This document shows, one piece after another, positions 47,952 through 56,832 of a stretch of 64,000 nt of DNA; within the stretch, counting starts at the first letter, position 1, and each line of letters starts with the position of its first letter. The position numbers were made by a program, and so were the translations under genes. The notes beneath the pieces are model-generated. The model worked only from the letters and a program-made list of their open reading frames with translations. It was not told the DNA's origin and made no database searches. Source of the stretch: Bradyrhizobium sp. CCBAU 51627. GTDB lineage: Bacteria > Pseudomonadota > Alphaproteobacteria > Rhizobiales > Xanthobacteraceae. The stretch is from contig NZ_LBJG01000092.1 of assembly GCF_028128765.1 (NCBI RefSeq), positions 62,001 to 126,000 of the forward strand, written 5' to 3'.

Positions 47952-48299
47952 CTAGCTTCGCTTGAGCACCATCACAAGGCGGTCGACACGTTTGCCCTGC
48001 TTGAGGTGGGAGTTGACGATCTCGTCAACGTCCTCAGGCGTGGTCGCGCGATACCAGACGCCATCGGGGTAGACAACCAGCAAGGGACCAGCGTTACAAA
48101 AGCCAAGGCAGCCCGCTGTCGCGAAGCCAATATCGTTGAGGCCTTGCGCTTCGATCGCCTTGCCCATTCGATCCCAGAGACCTTGCGCGCCGGAGGCGCC
48201 GCAACTGCCGTGCTGATGGCTTGGCGGACGCTGCGTGTTGCACGCGAAAACGTGATGCCTATAGAGCTGCGGGAGATCGACTCTGTCTTCTGAATTCAC
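47952..48299 (-). CDS. Thioredoxin-like [2Fe-2S] ferredoxin
   Basis: 115 residues. The pattern HVFACNTQRP ... GSCGASGA ... TAGCLGFCNAGPLLVVYPDGVWY provides four cysteines in the spacing of thioredoxin-like [2Fe-2S] ferredoxins, with the conserved YPDGVWY block. Such proteins accompany nif genes and may carry electrons or help cluster assembly. No own -24/-12 promoter found. Confidence 0.88.
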   Translation of the reverse strand: MNSEDRVDLPQLYRHHVFACNTQRPPSHQHGSCGASGAQGLWDRMGKAIEAQGLNDIGFATAGCLGFCNAGPLLVVYPDGVWYRATTPEDVDEIVNSHLKQGKRVDRLVMVLKRS

Positions 48300-48740
48300 G
48301 CACCTATTCTCCGATAGTTGACTTCAGCTGGAGGGATGAGGTGTGAGCACATAGTCGCCCACAACGTCTAACGATTGAACGCCCCATTGGCGATGGACAC
48401 GAGTGATTCCCACCCGCCTTGCGAAAGCAGCCGGAATGAGAGGGCGGCATAGTCGTTGTCGCCGCTGAAGATGAGCGGTCGATGCCTTGGCGTCCGAAAG
48501 CGCTTCCTGATCAATACCAACGTCATCTTCCGATCTCATTATTCATTCACCACTCACTTGTCATTCAAGTTCTCCAAAGCAAGTTGCCCACCAGATGTGT
48601 AACGGGTGCGTCTCACAATTCGGCGCAGTCGCAACTATGTCGGCGCTTCTCGCCCCTAGCAGCGATCTGAGACGGGCTAAAAGCCCATGGCCTCGATCAG
48701 AATGATGGCGTCGGTCGGACTGATTCGATCTGCTCGCTTA
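48300..48740. other. Stretch without a recognisable gene
   Basis: Only short frames and no promoter motif that I can name. Confidence 0.45.
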
Positions 48741-48986
48741 TCAAGTCGCCGGCAATCCGTTCGCTGATGCCGGCCCCGCGGTCCCCTGCTTGAAGGCATC
48801 GACCGCAGTCCGGCTCAGCCGAAAAACCCCTCGGCCCCGAGCGAGCGGCCGATAAGCCGAGCTCGCACGGGTGTTGAGGACATCAAACCATTGGTTCGGA
48901 GTGAGCTTTGCTGGACGCTCGCTGATTTGTATCACCCGCCCGTTCGGCGCGAAGCGGACGTGGATGATGACTTCTTGAGAGTTCAT
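48741..48986 (-). CDS. Small conserved-looking nif-region protein
   Basis: 81 residues from the ATG at 48986 (MNSQEVIIHVRF). Beta-strand-like start (IHVRFAPNGRVIQI), a central SERPAKLTPNQWFDVL segment, and a second basic half. It reads like a small cytoplasmic nif-cluster protein, but I cannot give a family or function. The upstream frame (to 49037) is probably not translated. Confidence 0.55.
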   Translation of the reverse strand: MNSQEVIIHVRFAPNGRVIQISERPAKLTPNQWFDVLNTRASSAYRPLARGRGVFRLSRTAVDAFKQGTAGPASANGLPAT

Positions 48987-49778
48987 ACCGATTCCCGTTT
49001 TTGGACACCAACGATCACGAGCTGGACACCGACACACTCGATTGTAATGTGCTTGCTTTCGGACATCTTGGCGCCTGCCTCAAGCCGCGCCTTGCACGCC
49101 GAGACTTTTCTAATGATCGAGCATGCCTTCTCCGCACTCACCTGGAACATTTCTCTTGCGGCTTTCTAGATGCGTTGTCTTCGGCGGCCGGCACCCTCCT
49201 GCACTGGGCGGATCACGATGTCGCCCGGCAACGCCGTACAAACCAGGTGTCCTTGGTCCGCTTGCTCATCTCTTGCGCTGACAAAACCTAAACTCACCGC
49301 AATGAATCTCTCGTACTTCTTTGTCTTGGATGACGAGCATCTCAGTCAATCGCCGCGCAGGCGCCCACGTTGTCGCCACATCTTTCATGGTCTCGACGAT
49401 AAACTCGATCTGCTTGCCCTGGGATTTCATCGGAAATTTTAAAATGCACTACGCCATATTCCGCTGGTTCAGTGCTCACCGGCCAACATTCATCTTGGCC
49501 AATACAATCCCGGTCGCTCGCGTTCGGTCAGCCGTAATCTGCACGCAGTGGTCCAATCAATCAAGCAGATGAAGATCGAAACGAGGACACTGTTGGAACG
49601 GCTGATCCGATAAACCTGACGCATCACAGCGCACACAAGCAAGCTGCGGAAGGCAGCGGCGCAGCTCGACAAGGTGACGCATGTCGGCGCCATCGGCAGC
49701 ATGCAGTTGTTCGATTCGATCAATGCGTCCGTCGTGAGCGCCATCGTCGTTCCTCTATCCCTCGGACACGGCGGCCCC
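48987..49778. other. 0.8-kb stretch without a recognisable gene
   Basis: Overlapping frames on both strands lack family features. Confidence 0.4.
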
Positions 49779-50138
49779 TCATTGCCAGAACAGGCGCTCG
49801 GGATCCGCATTCAACTCGTCGATTGCAGGAGTCAAGCGGTGATAAAGGCTGTAGAATTCCCAGACTCCCCCCGCGTGATTCTTGTGAAACAGCTTCCAGA
49901 TCCCGCTCACGGAATCATAAAGAATCAGCGCGACGTCCACCAAAGCGCCGTCCTTGTCGATGTTGCGCGAGCAACAGGGACTCTCGATGAGGTAGCCGCC
50001 CCTCACTGGCGTCACGTTTGGCGAGACGTAGAGATAGCGCTTGCGCGCGTTCAAGCCGCGCTCGATCCGTTTGCGATCAAGCTCGTTGGGGTGAGGAACT
50101 AGCCCGGTCTTTGCTTTCCTCATCAGTGCGGCATTCAT
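49779..50138 (-). CDS. Conserved nif-region protein with CCSRNID motif
   Basis: 119 residues from the ATG at 50138, which overlaps the stop of the broken upstream gene (TCATGA), so it was part of a coupled series. The sequence ELDRKRIERGL ... RGGYLIESPCCSRNID ... WKLFHKNHAGGVWEFY ... LNADPERLFWQ resembles small proteins of the DUF3024 type found in rhizobial nif clusters; this label is from memory. The adjacent cysteines may bind metal. Function unknown. It follows nifZ and a pseudogene. Confidence 0.7.
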   Translation of the reverse strand: MNAALMRKAKTGLVPHPNELDRKRIERGLNARKRYLYVSPNVTPVRGGYLIESPCCSRNIDKDGALVDVALILYDSVSGIWKLFHKNHAGGVWEFYSLYHRLTPAIDELNADPERLFWQ

Positions 50139-50394
50139 GACGAAAGCCTCCATTCAAAGCACTTTGATTTCTTCTTGAAGATCAGCACATGAGCAGCTCC
50201 TCACCAAAATCGCACAATAAAGATCGGCTCATAAACTTCGTTGTTGAGAGTATCGATGATGGTCTGGCGGGTCGTTCTGGCGGCGAGCAAAGCTTCGTCG
50301 GGCTCCGTATTGGTAGTGAGCGGTCCTTGATGAGGTCGGCGGCGGGTTTGCCGCGCTGGCCCCGCCGATATTTCGTAACACCTTGCTTAGTCAT
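50135..50394 (-). pseudogene. Broken small gene between nifZ and the downstream nif-region gene
   Basis: The ATG at 50394 overlaps the nifZ stop (TCATGA). The first about 27 codons (MTKQGVTKYRRG ... LIKDRS) continue sensibly only in another phase (TNTEPDEALLAARTTRQTI ... IFIVRFW). That frame then meets a TGA at 50201-50203, where an Arg codon would be expected, before finishing with AHVLIFKKKSKCFEWRLSS and a stop that overlaps the next gene. So one frameshift and one nonsense change disrupt a protein of about 85 residues that should join two coupled genes. Confidence 0.75.
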
Positions 50395-50705
50395 GACTCC
50401 TCCGGTAATGGCAAATCATCGACCTCCTCGCAGGCATCTACTGGCTCTAGCTCCTTGCGTTTCATGCCAACGCGGCGGCCGCTTTCCAAAAACTCTACAC
50501 CGTAGATGTAGAATTGCTGTAAGAACGTACCGATCGAGATGACGTAACCCACCTCCCCCTTCTTGACTAAGACGTCGCCAATCTCCTTACCGGGATAGGT
50601 GCCATCATTGCGGATGGTGCGATTGGCTCGAAGCTTCTGGCCAAAGCTGAAGACGGGCGGATCGCTTAGCTCGACGACGTCGCTGTCGCGAAGAATGCTG
50701 TTCAT
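50391..50705 (-). CDS. nifZ: Nitrogenase maturation protein NifZ
   Basis: 104 residues from the ATG at 50705 (MNSILRDSDVV). Family blocks are FSFGQKLRANRTIRNDGTYPG, KGEVGYVISIGTFLQQFYIYGVEF and the end GMKRKELE. NifZ helps form the second P-cluster of the MoFe protein. It lies downstream of nifB-fdxN, as in other Bradyrhizobium clusters, and its stop overlaps the following (broken) gene. Confidence 0.93.
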   Translation of the reverse strand: MNSILRDSDVVELSDPPVFSFGQKLRANRTIRNDGTYPGKEIGDVLVKKGEVGYVISIGTFLQQFYIYGVEFLESGRRVGMKRKELEPVDACEEVDDLPLPEES

Positions 50706-50778
50706 ATACCGCTCCTTATGCATTCGCTCGCTCTAGAGATGCAGTGAGGCCGCATGGCCCCCGACGCGACATTCCACA

Positions 50779-51003
50779 TCACTTCGTGCCCGCGCGCGAT
50801 ATCGTCAACCACATCAACGATGGGAGCGCGGCCTGGAAGGCCGCTCTCGGCATTACGAAGCGCTCTCGACCGCCGAAATGCCGCCAAGCCATGCTGCCGA
50901 CCAGCAACAGCAGGATAATCCAGAGCAGTCGCCGTCCATAAGGGAGAGCGAACGTCGGCACCTCCGATCCAACGGGCGGCGCTTGCGACGTATTCGGCAC
51001 CAA
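50779..51003 (-). CDS. Small single-span membrane protein (GTG start)
   Basis: 74 residues starting at the GTG at 51003, which has AGGA six bases upstream. Residues 1-22 are polar and Pro-rich. Residues about 27-40 are a transmembrane helix (LLWIILLLLVGSMAW), followed by a basic tail. It sits between fdxN and nifZ on the same strand. A longer ATG frame in another phase overlaps it but has no structure. Function unknown. Confidence 0.5.
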   Translation of the reverse strand: MVPNTSQAPPVGSEVPTFALPYGRRLLWIILLLLVGSMAWRHFGGRERFVMPRAAFQAALPSLMWLTISRAGTK

Positions 51004-51035
51004 GTCCTGGCATGCCGCTCATGAGGGCTCACGCT

Positions 51036-51260
51036 TTAGACTGGCGCTTGGTAGCGAGGCAACGACGTGTCAACCACGCAGGTATTGTCGACCGGACAGG
51101 CGGCGGCACATTGCGGCTCGTCAAAATGGCCGATACATTCGGTGCATTTTGCCGCTTCAATGACAAAGCTTCCCCCCTTCTCGGAGATAGCAACGTTCGG
51201 GCATAAGGGTTCGCAGGCTGAGCAGCTCGTACACTGCGAGGCGATGATTTTGAACGGCAC
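51036..51260 (-). CDS. fdxN: Ferredoxin FdxN (FrxA), 2[4Fe-4S]
   Basis: 74 residues with two cluster-binding motifs, [12 protein letters not shown] and [18 protein letters not shown]; the longer spacing in the second motif is typical of nif-linked 2[4Fe-4S] ferredoxins. It probably supplies electrons for the NifB reaction or nitrogenase. Starts 10 bases after nifB. Confidence 0.95.
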   Translation of the reverse strand: MPFKIIASQCTSCSACEPLCPNVAISEKGGSFVIEAAKCTECIGHFDEPQCAAACPVDNTCVVDTSLPRYQAPV

Positions 51261-51270
51261 ATACTTCTCC

Positions 51271-52854
51271 TTACGCCGCAGAGATCCGATTTCCCAGCCG
51301 ACACGCAGGCTCGCCGCGCTGCACGTGCTGGATCTCCCCGCGCTTCACCTTGTCGAGATAGGATCTGAACCAAGCGATCGCTGACTTCTCAATGAACTCA
51401 TGAGCGAATTGATCAACCGGCTCGATTCCCGCCTTGATCAGACTGCTTTTCGGGCAGCCGCCGATCTTAGCGACGAAGACCGCATGGCAGTCACGGATGT
51501 CGCGCATGATCGCGGATAATCTATCTTCTTCGCCATAGCCGCCCTGGCAGTAACCTTCCACACGCCGTAGACCGACGAACTTGGCGCCGGATGTGGAAAG
51601 CTCGTACACTTGGAATTCCTTTGCATGTCCAAAGTGCTCGTTGATCAACCCGGAGCCCTTGGTTGCGACCGCCACCAGAAGAGTGATCGCGGCCATCTCT
51701 CCGGAAACTTCCGGAAGCTCCCTTTGGCCGGCGGCGACCTTGGAACGGCGCTCATTCTCTACCGTTTCCTGATAAGCCTTGCGCACCGCTAAGTCATATT
51801 GGACGTCCATTTTCATCACCTGATCATTAGTGAACTCTGCGCTGCGATCCTCGCCGAGTAGACCGACGGCATCAGCGCGGCACTGGCGGCAATGCCGCAT
51901 GATGCTTATCTGCCCTTCGCAAGCATCTTGCAGCGCCTTCAATTCTTGCGCCGTCGGGCCGCGCTGACCGTTGAGACCAAATGCTGTTCCGTGCTCGGGC
52001 GCAGAGATCAGCGGCATGATATTGTGAAGGAAGGCACCGCGCGACGTGACCGCCTTATTGACCTCGACCAGGTGGTCATCATTGATGTTCGGGATCATCA
52101 CCGAGTTGATCTTGCACAAAATGCCGCGTTCGCTAAGCATCTCGAGGCCTTGCAGCTGGCGATGGGTGAGTATCCTTGCCGCCTCGATGCCGGCGTATCG
52201 CTTGTGGTTGAAGAAGATCCACGGATAAATCTTGGCTCCGATTTCCGGATCGACCATGTTGATCGTGATGGTGACGTGGTCAATTTTGGCCCTGACGATG
52301 GTATCCACATAGTCCGGCAGTGCGAGTCCGTTGGTTGACAGACACAGCTTGATGTCGGGAGCAGCCTGGCTGACCAGCTCGAACGTTTTAAACGTCTTTG
52401 CTGGATTGGCCAGAGCATCGCCGGGACCAGCGATGCCAAGCACTGTCATCTGCGGAATGGTCGTCGCCACTGCGATCACTTTTCTCGCCGCCTGCTCGGG
52501 GGTGAGTTTCTCGCTCACCACACCGGGACGCGATTCATTGGCGCAGTCGTATTTTCGGTTGCAGTAATTGCACTGGATGTTGCAAGCAGGCGCTACCGCG
52601 ACATGCATGCGAGCGTAATGATGGTGCGCATCTTCACTATAGCAGGGGTGGTTTTTGACCTTTTCCCATATCCCGATCGGCAGATCGCCTTGGCTGGCCT
52701 GCGAGCCGCAGCTCGCCCGCCCGGTTTTGGCCGAAGCGCGGCAGCCCTTATGCTCGGTGATGGGCTGCATGATGTTCCCGCCATTCATTGCAGCTTTGAT
52801 ATACTTTCCACGTCCCACGACCGCGTTCATTCCCATTATCTCTGAAAGCATCAT
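51271..52854 (-). CDS. nifB: FeMo-cofactor synthesis protein NifB
   Basis: 527 residues. A radical SAM domain with CNIQCNYC (about residue 91-98) makes NifB-co, the iron-sulphur-carbide core of FeMo-cofactor. A C-terminal NifX/NafY-like domain follows from about residue 395 ([20 protein letters not shown]). The ATG at 52854 is about 30 bases after the predicted transcription start; an internal ATG at 52770 ([10 protein letters not shown]) is an alternative. The gene leads nifB-fdxN-(small gene)-nifZ and has its own NifA/sigma-54 promoter. Confidence 0.98.
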   Translation of the reverse strand: MMLSEIMGMNAVVGRGKYIKAAMNGGNIMQPITEHKGCRASAKTGRASCGSQASQGDLPIGIWEKVKNHPCYSEDAHHHYARMHVAVAPACNIQCNYCNRKYDCANESRPGVVSEKLTPEQAARKVIAVATTIPQMTVLGIAGPGDALANPAKTFKTFELVSQAAPDIKLCLSTNGLALPDYVDTIVRAKIDHVTITINMVDPEIGAKIYPWIFFNHKRYAGIEAARILTHRQLQGLEMLSERGILCKINSVMIPNINDDHLVEVNKAVTSRGAFLHNIMPLISAPEHGTAFGLNGQRGPTAQELKALQDACEGQISIMRHCRQCRADAVGLLGEDRSAEFTNDQVMKMDVQYDLAVRKAYQETVENERRSKVAAGQRELPEVSGEMAAITLLVAVATKGSGLINEHFGHAKEFQVYELSTSGAKFVGLRRVEGYCQGGYGEEDRLSAIMRDIRDCHAVFVAKIGGCPKSSLIKAGIEPVDQFAHEFIEKSAIAWFRSYLDKVKRGEIQHVQRGEPACRLGNRISAA

Positions 52855-52894
52855 CGCCCCAGGTCATTCTTGAGCGCGCTTCAGGAAGCTGCAT

Positions 52895-52911
52895 AGCAAC
52901 TTGCATGCCAT
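52895..52911 (-). promoter_or_regulatory. Sigma-54 (-24/-12) promoter of nifB
   Basis: The minus strand reads TGGCATGCAAGTTGCT: -24 TGGCAT, -12 TTGCT, with GG and GC ten bases apart. Confidence 0.92.
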
Positions 52912-52994
52912 GGCCAGGATGTGCGATTGCAACCGTAGTCCACCGAGTTATCACAACGATAGCGTTTGCGCTGCAATAACAGCAATGATGAGCC

Positions 52995-53010
52995 TGTCGG
53001 CAAAGCGACA
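52995..53010. promoter_or_regulatory. NifA binding site (UAS) of nifB
   Basis: TGTCGGCAAAGCGACA matches TGT-N10-ACA, about 85 bases upstream of the nifB -24 element. Confidence 0.88.
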
Positions 53011-53533
53011 GAAGCGTCGCCATTCTCACTCAGAGCTCCAGCGCTTGCGCATTCACTCTCGCGCTGGACGCGCCCGCATCCGGCTTCATCCAAACGGGGC
53101 TTCACGCGCTGCCGCTTCCAATTGGGCGGATCCCAAATGGGGGATCCGGACTTCATAAGGCTAATAGTGGGCGACACGCGTCCTACTATGACGGGCAGCA
53201 ATGAGGGCCAAAGATGATGGTGCAATCGCCTCGACCCAACTGGCCGAGCATTGTCTGCGCCATCCATGCCGTCGCGGCGGGCTCACGTTTGCTGATCTTG
53301 ATATGCTGCGCCGACAGCCATTCTTTCCCCAAAGACCCCCGGGGCAAGGCCAACCTGCCGGCAAAGGAAGCCGACCGATGCCTCTGGGTGCGCTCAGCAC
53401 ATCGCATCTGAACAATTCCGTCATACCAGGACGAGATAGATGATAATGCTTCCGGTCCCCAGGCGGGCGCCAAGGTCCACGAGAGTTACCTTTGCATCCG
53501 CCGCATCGAGAAAGTCGATCTCCGTGAGTGCCT
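53011..53533. other. Stretch between nifT and the nifB promoter without a recognisable gene
   Basis: Overlapping frames only. No second nif gene remnant seen. Confidence 0.45.
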
Positions 53534-53758
53534 TCACGGGTCGTGGCCGTTCTCATCCCGCCTTTTCGCGTCGACTGTGATCGGTAGCCGTGTGTCGCTC
53601 GCCATCTCGGGCAAATCGAGCACCCAGCCGTTAGCCACTTTGATCCAGCCGCCCCATAGGGTCTCGTACTCGGAGGCCACGATTGGCTCTTCGAGATCTT
53701 TTTTTGGCACGTAGATCGACAGTCCCGCGTCCGGAGAGCGGCGGATCATGATTTTCAC
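53534..53758 (-). CDS. nifT: NifT (FixU) protein
   Basis: 74 residues from a GTG at 53758 (VKIMIRRSPDAG), matching the NifT/FixU start KVMIRR. The blocks LSIYVPKKDLEEPIV and GWIKVANGWVLDLPEM are family features. Function unclear; the gene is usually found near nifS, nifB or nifZ. Five bases separate it from the nifS stop. Confidence 0.92.
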   Translation of the reverse strand: MKIMIRRSPDAGLSIYVPKKDLEEPIVASEYETLWGGWIKVANGWVLDLPEMASDTRLPITVDAKRRDENGHDP

Positions 53759-53763
53759 TAGGT

Positions 53764-54936
53764 CTACTCCCCGACTGTGACGCTGCAGGTGGCGCGCATG
53801 CGAGCCACGATATCTGACACTGCGCACACGACCTCATCGACTTCAGCGAAGGTGGTTTCACGCGAAAGAGAAAAGCGAATGGCGCCGTGCATCCGCCACG
53901 CCGGCACCTGCATGGCACGCAGAACATGCGATGGCTGCATTGAGCCCGAACTGCAGGCTGATCCGAGCGACACGGCGATGCCCGCCCGGTTGAGACGGTG
54001 GGCAATGCCTTCGCCTTCGAGATGGTCGAAGGCAATATTGGTCGTGTTCGCCAAACGATTGCCGATGTCGCCGAGCACAGCGCACCCGCCATTGCGCAAA
54101 ATTCCCTGCTCAAGGCGGTCACGTAACGCGCCAATGCGGACGCGCTCGGGTTCAAGCCGCTCCGCCGCAAGTTCGGCAGCTCTTCCCAGTCCGACGATAC
54201 CGGGAATATTCTCGGTCCCGCCGCGTCGCCCTCGTTCCTGTGATCCGCCGCAGATCAGGGGCCGGAATTTAATCCCTTTGCGCAAATATAGCGCGCCGAC
54301 CCCCTTGGGGCCGTGCAGTTTGTGCGCGGATAGCGACAACATGTCGATCGCGCTGTTCTTTAGGTTTAAGCGCACCTTACCAATCGCCTGGACCGCATCT
54401 GTGTGAAACAGCGCGCCCGCCTCACGGGTCAACCCGGCCAGAAACTCCACAGGAAACATCGTTCCGGTCTCGTTATTGGCCCACATAACCGAGGCGATCG
54501 CTGTTCGTGGCCCAATCGCGCAGCGAAACGCCTCGATGTCGAGCCTGCCGCAAGCATCTACGGGTACAATGCGCGTCTTGATTCCCCTTGCCGCCAATTG
54601 CTCCGTTAGCGCAAGTACGGCGGGGTGCTCAACCGAAGTGGTGACCACCTCGTCCCGACCTTCTTGCGTCGCAAGCGCAGAGAGGATTGCGGCATTATTG
54701 GCCTCGGTCCCTCCCGAGGTGAAGACGATTTCATGATCGTATGCACTACCTAACAGGCCGCTCAGGCTTCTCCGGGCCTGCCTCACAGCGACTGCGACCT
54801 CGCTGCCGAAGGCATGCCTTGACGAGGCATTGCCGAATTGCTTAGTGAAGAAAGGCAACATTGTTTGCACGACGGATCGATCAGTCCGCGTCGTTGCATT
54901 GTTATCGAGGTAGATCGGCGCTCGATTTTCGCTCAA
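53764..54936 (-). CDS. nifS: Cysteine desulfurase NifS
   Basis: PLP-dependent cysteine desulfurase, 390 residues if started at the TTG at 54936. This start follows GAGGTGG by a few bases and overlaps the stop of the nifU-like remnant (TTGA). The cofactor lysine is in LSAHKLHGPKG and the catalytic cysteine loop in GSACSSGSM. It provides sulphur for nitrogenase clusters. The normal NifS start region IYLDNNATTR is intact. In line with nifT downstream. Confidence 0.97.
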   Translation of the reverse strand: MSENRAPIYLDNNATTRTDRSVVQTMLPFFTKQFGNASSRHAFGSEVAVAVRQARRSLSGLLGSAYDHEIVFTSGGTEANNAAILSALATQEGRDEVVTTSVEHPAVLALTEQLAARGIKTRIVPVDACGRLDIEAFRCAIGPRTAIASVMWANNETGTMFPVEFLAGLTREAGALFHTDAVQAIGKVRLNLKNSAIDMLSLSAHKLHGPKGVGALYLRKGIKFRPLICGGSQERGRRGGTENIPGIVGLGRAAELAAERLEPERVRIGALRDRLEQGILRNGGCAVLGDIGNRLANTTNIAFDHLEGEGIAHRLNRAGIAVSLGSACSSGSMQPSHVLRAMQVPAWRMHGAIRFSLSRETTFAEVDEVVCAVSDIVARMRATCSVTVGE

Positions 54937-55247
54937 TCCACCACCTCGCCTGCAGCAGCAACGACGACCAGGCGGTCCAATCCTCCGATCGAATCTATGA
55001 GTCGCGCCTGAATGCCTCCTAACCTTCTCGAACGCTTGCACGACCTGCCAGCACCGGCCGGCCTTGCCATGAGCATGCTGCTATCGTGCCGATCAGCTAA
55101 CAGTCGCCACCGCCGGCTTGCAGATTGGGCCGGATCTCTTCGTGCACGCCGCGAATGCGACCCTCCCGCTTCGTAGTGAACGACAATATCCTCAGTTGTT
55201 CTGGTTCGGCCGGCACGGTTCAATGCCTTCTCCTCATCATTGATCAA
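54933..55247 (-). pseudogene. Decayed nifU C-terminal-domain (NFU) gene
   Basis: The start (MINDEEKALNRAGRTRTTEDIVVHYEAG) continues in another phase as GRIRGVHEEIRPNLQAGGGDC, the typical NFU domain opening, then meets a TAG at 55097-55099. The expected cysteine region is garbled (LIGTIAACSWQ). The original phase resumes as GGIQARLIDSIGG, the typical end, and stops at 54933 inside the nifS start. At least one frameshift and one stop destroy the scaffold protein. Confidence 0.75.
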
Positions 55248-55256
55248 TGTTTTCCC

Positions 55257-55577
55257 TCAGCCGAACGATTTTCCGCAGGAGCAGTTCGCGGTCGCGTTCG
55301 GGTTGTGAAAGGTAAAGCCAGAGCTCTCCGGACCCAGCACGAAATCAATAGTCGTGCCGACCAGATGCTCACGGCTCTTGTTATCGACGAACACCCTCAG
55401 CCCATCGCGTTCGATCACGGTGTCGTCAGGCTTTGGCTCCTCGGCGAAGCCCATCTTGTATTTGAATCCATTGCAGCCGCCTGCTTCGATCATGACGCGC
55501 AGACCACCGGCTGGGCGCGCCGACGATGAAATCGCGCTTTTGATTGCATTCACTGCGCTATCCGTCAGGTTGATCAC
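55257..55577 (-). CDS. hesB: HesB/IscA-type iron-sulphur carrier
   Basis: 106-residue A-type carrier with the three conserved cysteines in EAGGCNGFKYKMGF and ANCSCGKSF. It transfers iron-sulphur clusters to target proteins and in nif clusters is linked to nitrogenase maturation. It is the first gene of the hesB-(nifU remnant)-nifS-nifT unit and has a perfect sigma-54 promoter 33 bases upstream. Confidence 0.95.
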   Translation of the reverse strand: MINLTDSAVNAIKSAISSSARPAGGLRVMIEAGGCNGFKYKMGFAEEPKPDDTVIERDGLRVFVDNKSREHLVGTTIDFVLGPESSGFTFHNPNATANCSCGKSFG

Positions 55578-55609
55578 GTCTTTCCCTCATCAGCTTGGAC
55601 CCAGCTAAG

Positions 55610-55626
55610 AGCAAGTCACGTGCCAG
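55610..55626 (-). promoter_or_regulatory. Sigma-54 (-24/-12) promoter of hesB-nifS
   Basis: The minus strand reads CTGGCACGTGACTTGCT, a perfect TGGCAC-N5-TTGCT element. Confidence 0.95.
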
Positions 55627-55677
55627 CGCGCAGACGCCGGGTGATGCTCGCTTTCGCACTGTTGGCTTTGGAACGGA

Positions 55678-55693
55678 TGTTGGGATCCTGACA
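55678..55693. promoter_or_regulatory. NifA binding site between divergent genes
   Basis: TGTTGGGATCCTGACA matches TGT-N10-ACA. It is about 55 bases from the leftward -24 element and 75 bases from the rightward one. Confidence 0.88.
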
Positions 55694-55766
55694 AGGCTAC
55701 TTGAGGCGGTTCCGGCCACCGGCGCGTTTTCTTTCTAAGCTACATTGAAGGCCGCTACGCATGCGA

Positions 55767-55783
55767 CGGCAGGCGATTTGCAT
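55767..55783 (+). promoter_or_regulatory. Rightward sigma-54 promoter candidate
   Basis: CGGCAGGCGATTTGCAT: GG and GC are ten bases apart, with -12 TTGCA good and -24 CGGCAG with two changes. The ATG at 55810 follows about 28 bases later. Confidence 0.65.
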
Positions 55784-55809
55784 CTCATCTGACACCGCCC
55801 AAAGGGTCG

Positions 55810-56427
55810 GTGATGAGCTTAGTCGAGGACAATTTAATGACTGCAATCGAGAACACCGCACTCGGCAGACTTGAGAAGGAGGGCCGCCTTCTCAACGCCG
55901 TACTCAAAGGCGCGACCACCAAGCCGGGCCGGTTCGGCTTTCGGGGCGACATCGCACTAAAGTTCCAGACTCAGGTCGCTGACGAGAAACGTCCGCCAGA
56001 CTATTCGATCGAGCAGGTTCTGACGATCGCGCAGGACGGAGAACGCACCATTCCTGTGCTGGCTGGCTACTTACATTCCTTCGCGTATCTTGCTGACGTC
56101 GCGACCGTCCTCGACGGTGCCTTAAGCTCAACCGGCAGCTACTTCATTTTCTGCAACAACATCGATTTGCTGGCGAAATACCGAGTTAAGCTCGGCGAGA
56201 TTAACTTCCACGTCTTACCGTGCGATGAATCCACCGTTTGGAAGGAGCTCATGGACCTGGTCGGGCTGAACAAGGACGACGTCAAGAAGCTCGATCCGGG
56301 CGGCAAGCTTGATTACCTCCTCGATGCCACAAAGGATCTCGATCTATCCTATGAGGAGATCTCGTATGACGACGGACTAAAGAGGATGGAGGCTGTGAAA
56401 AACCGCAACGAGAACCGGCCGGTCTGA
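55810..56427 (+). CDS. Unrecognised protein with a NifA-type promoter
   Basis: 205 residues (a start at 55813 or at the third ATG, 55837, is also possible). No signal peptide, membrane segment or cysteine motif. It looks like a compact alpha/beta protein, with a conserved-looking LAGYLHSFAYLADVATVLDGAL segment near residue 84, INFHVLPCDESTVWKELMDLVG and a charged C terminus. It lies divergent from hesB and shares the NifA site with it, and converges on a Rieske protein gene. I do not recognise the family; it is clearly a real gene by length and codon pattern. Confidence 0.85.
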   Translation: MMSLVEDNLMTAIENTALGRLEKEGRLLNAVLKGATTKPGRFGFRGDIALKFQTQVADEKRPPDYSIEQVLTIAQDGERTIPVLAGYLHSFAYLADVATVLDGALSSTGSYFIFCNNIDLLAKYRVKLGEINFHVLPCDESTVWKELMDLVGLNKDDVKKLDPGGKLDYLLDATKDLDLSYEEISYDDGLKRMEAVKNRNENRPV

Positions 56428-56436
56428 GCGCGGTCT

Positions 56437-56832
56437 TCAGTCGTTGGCCGATGCATCGTCTTCCACAAGATGCACACCGACGACACAGATGTCACCATCT
56501 AGAACTGGCAACGGGATCGGTGTGAGCGCTTTGCCCCGACATGGACCTTCGACGCACCGCCCGGTGCCGAGGTCGAAGGTCGAACCGTGCTTGCCGCACA
56601 TCAGCCGGATGCCGTATGGATCGAGGAATTGGTTCCGCTCCCAGTCCAAATTGACGCTGTTGTGGGGGCATTCATTGACATAGCCAAGCACCTTCTTGCC
56701 CCAGCGCACCACAATGATGGACCACGGGCGGTGATTGCCGTCATCATCGACGACTATAAGATTAAATCCCATGGCCTGACGGCTCGGAATGTCGTTAAAG
56801 CCGCAAATCGCATAGATCGCATCTGGTTGCAT
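56437..56832 (-). CDS. Rieske [2Fe-2S] ferredoxin
   Basis: 131 residues with both Rieske motifs, CPHNSV (C-x-H) and CGKHGSTFD (C-x2-H), and the GTGRCVEGPC turn. Alone it would act as a small electron carrier. It converges on the unknown gene (stops 9 bases apart). In nif regions of rhizobia such proteins occur, but the partner is unknown. No -24/-12 promoter found. Confidence 0.92.
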   Translation of the reverse strand: MQPDAIYAICGFNDIPSRQAMGFNLIVVDDDGNHRPWSIIVVRWGKKVLGYVNECPHNSVNLDWERNQFLDPYGIRLMCGKHGSTFDLGTGRCVEGPCRGKALTPIPLPVLDGDICVVGVHLVEDDASAND

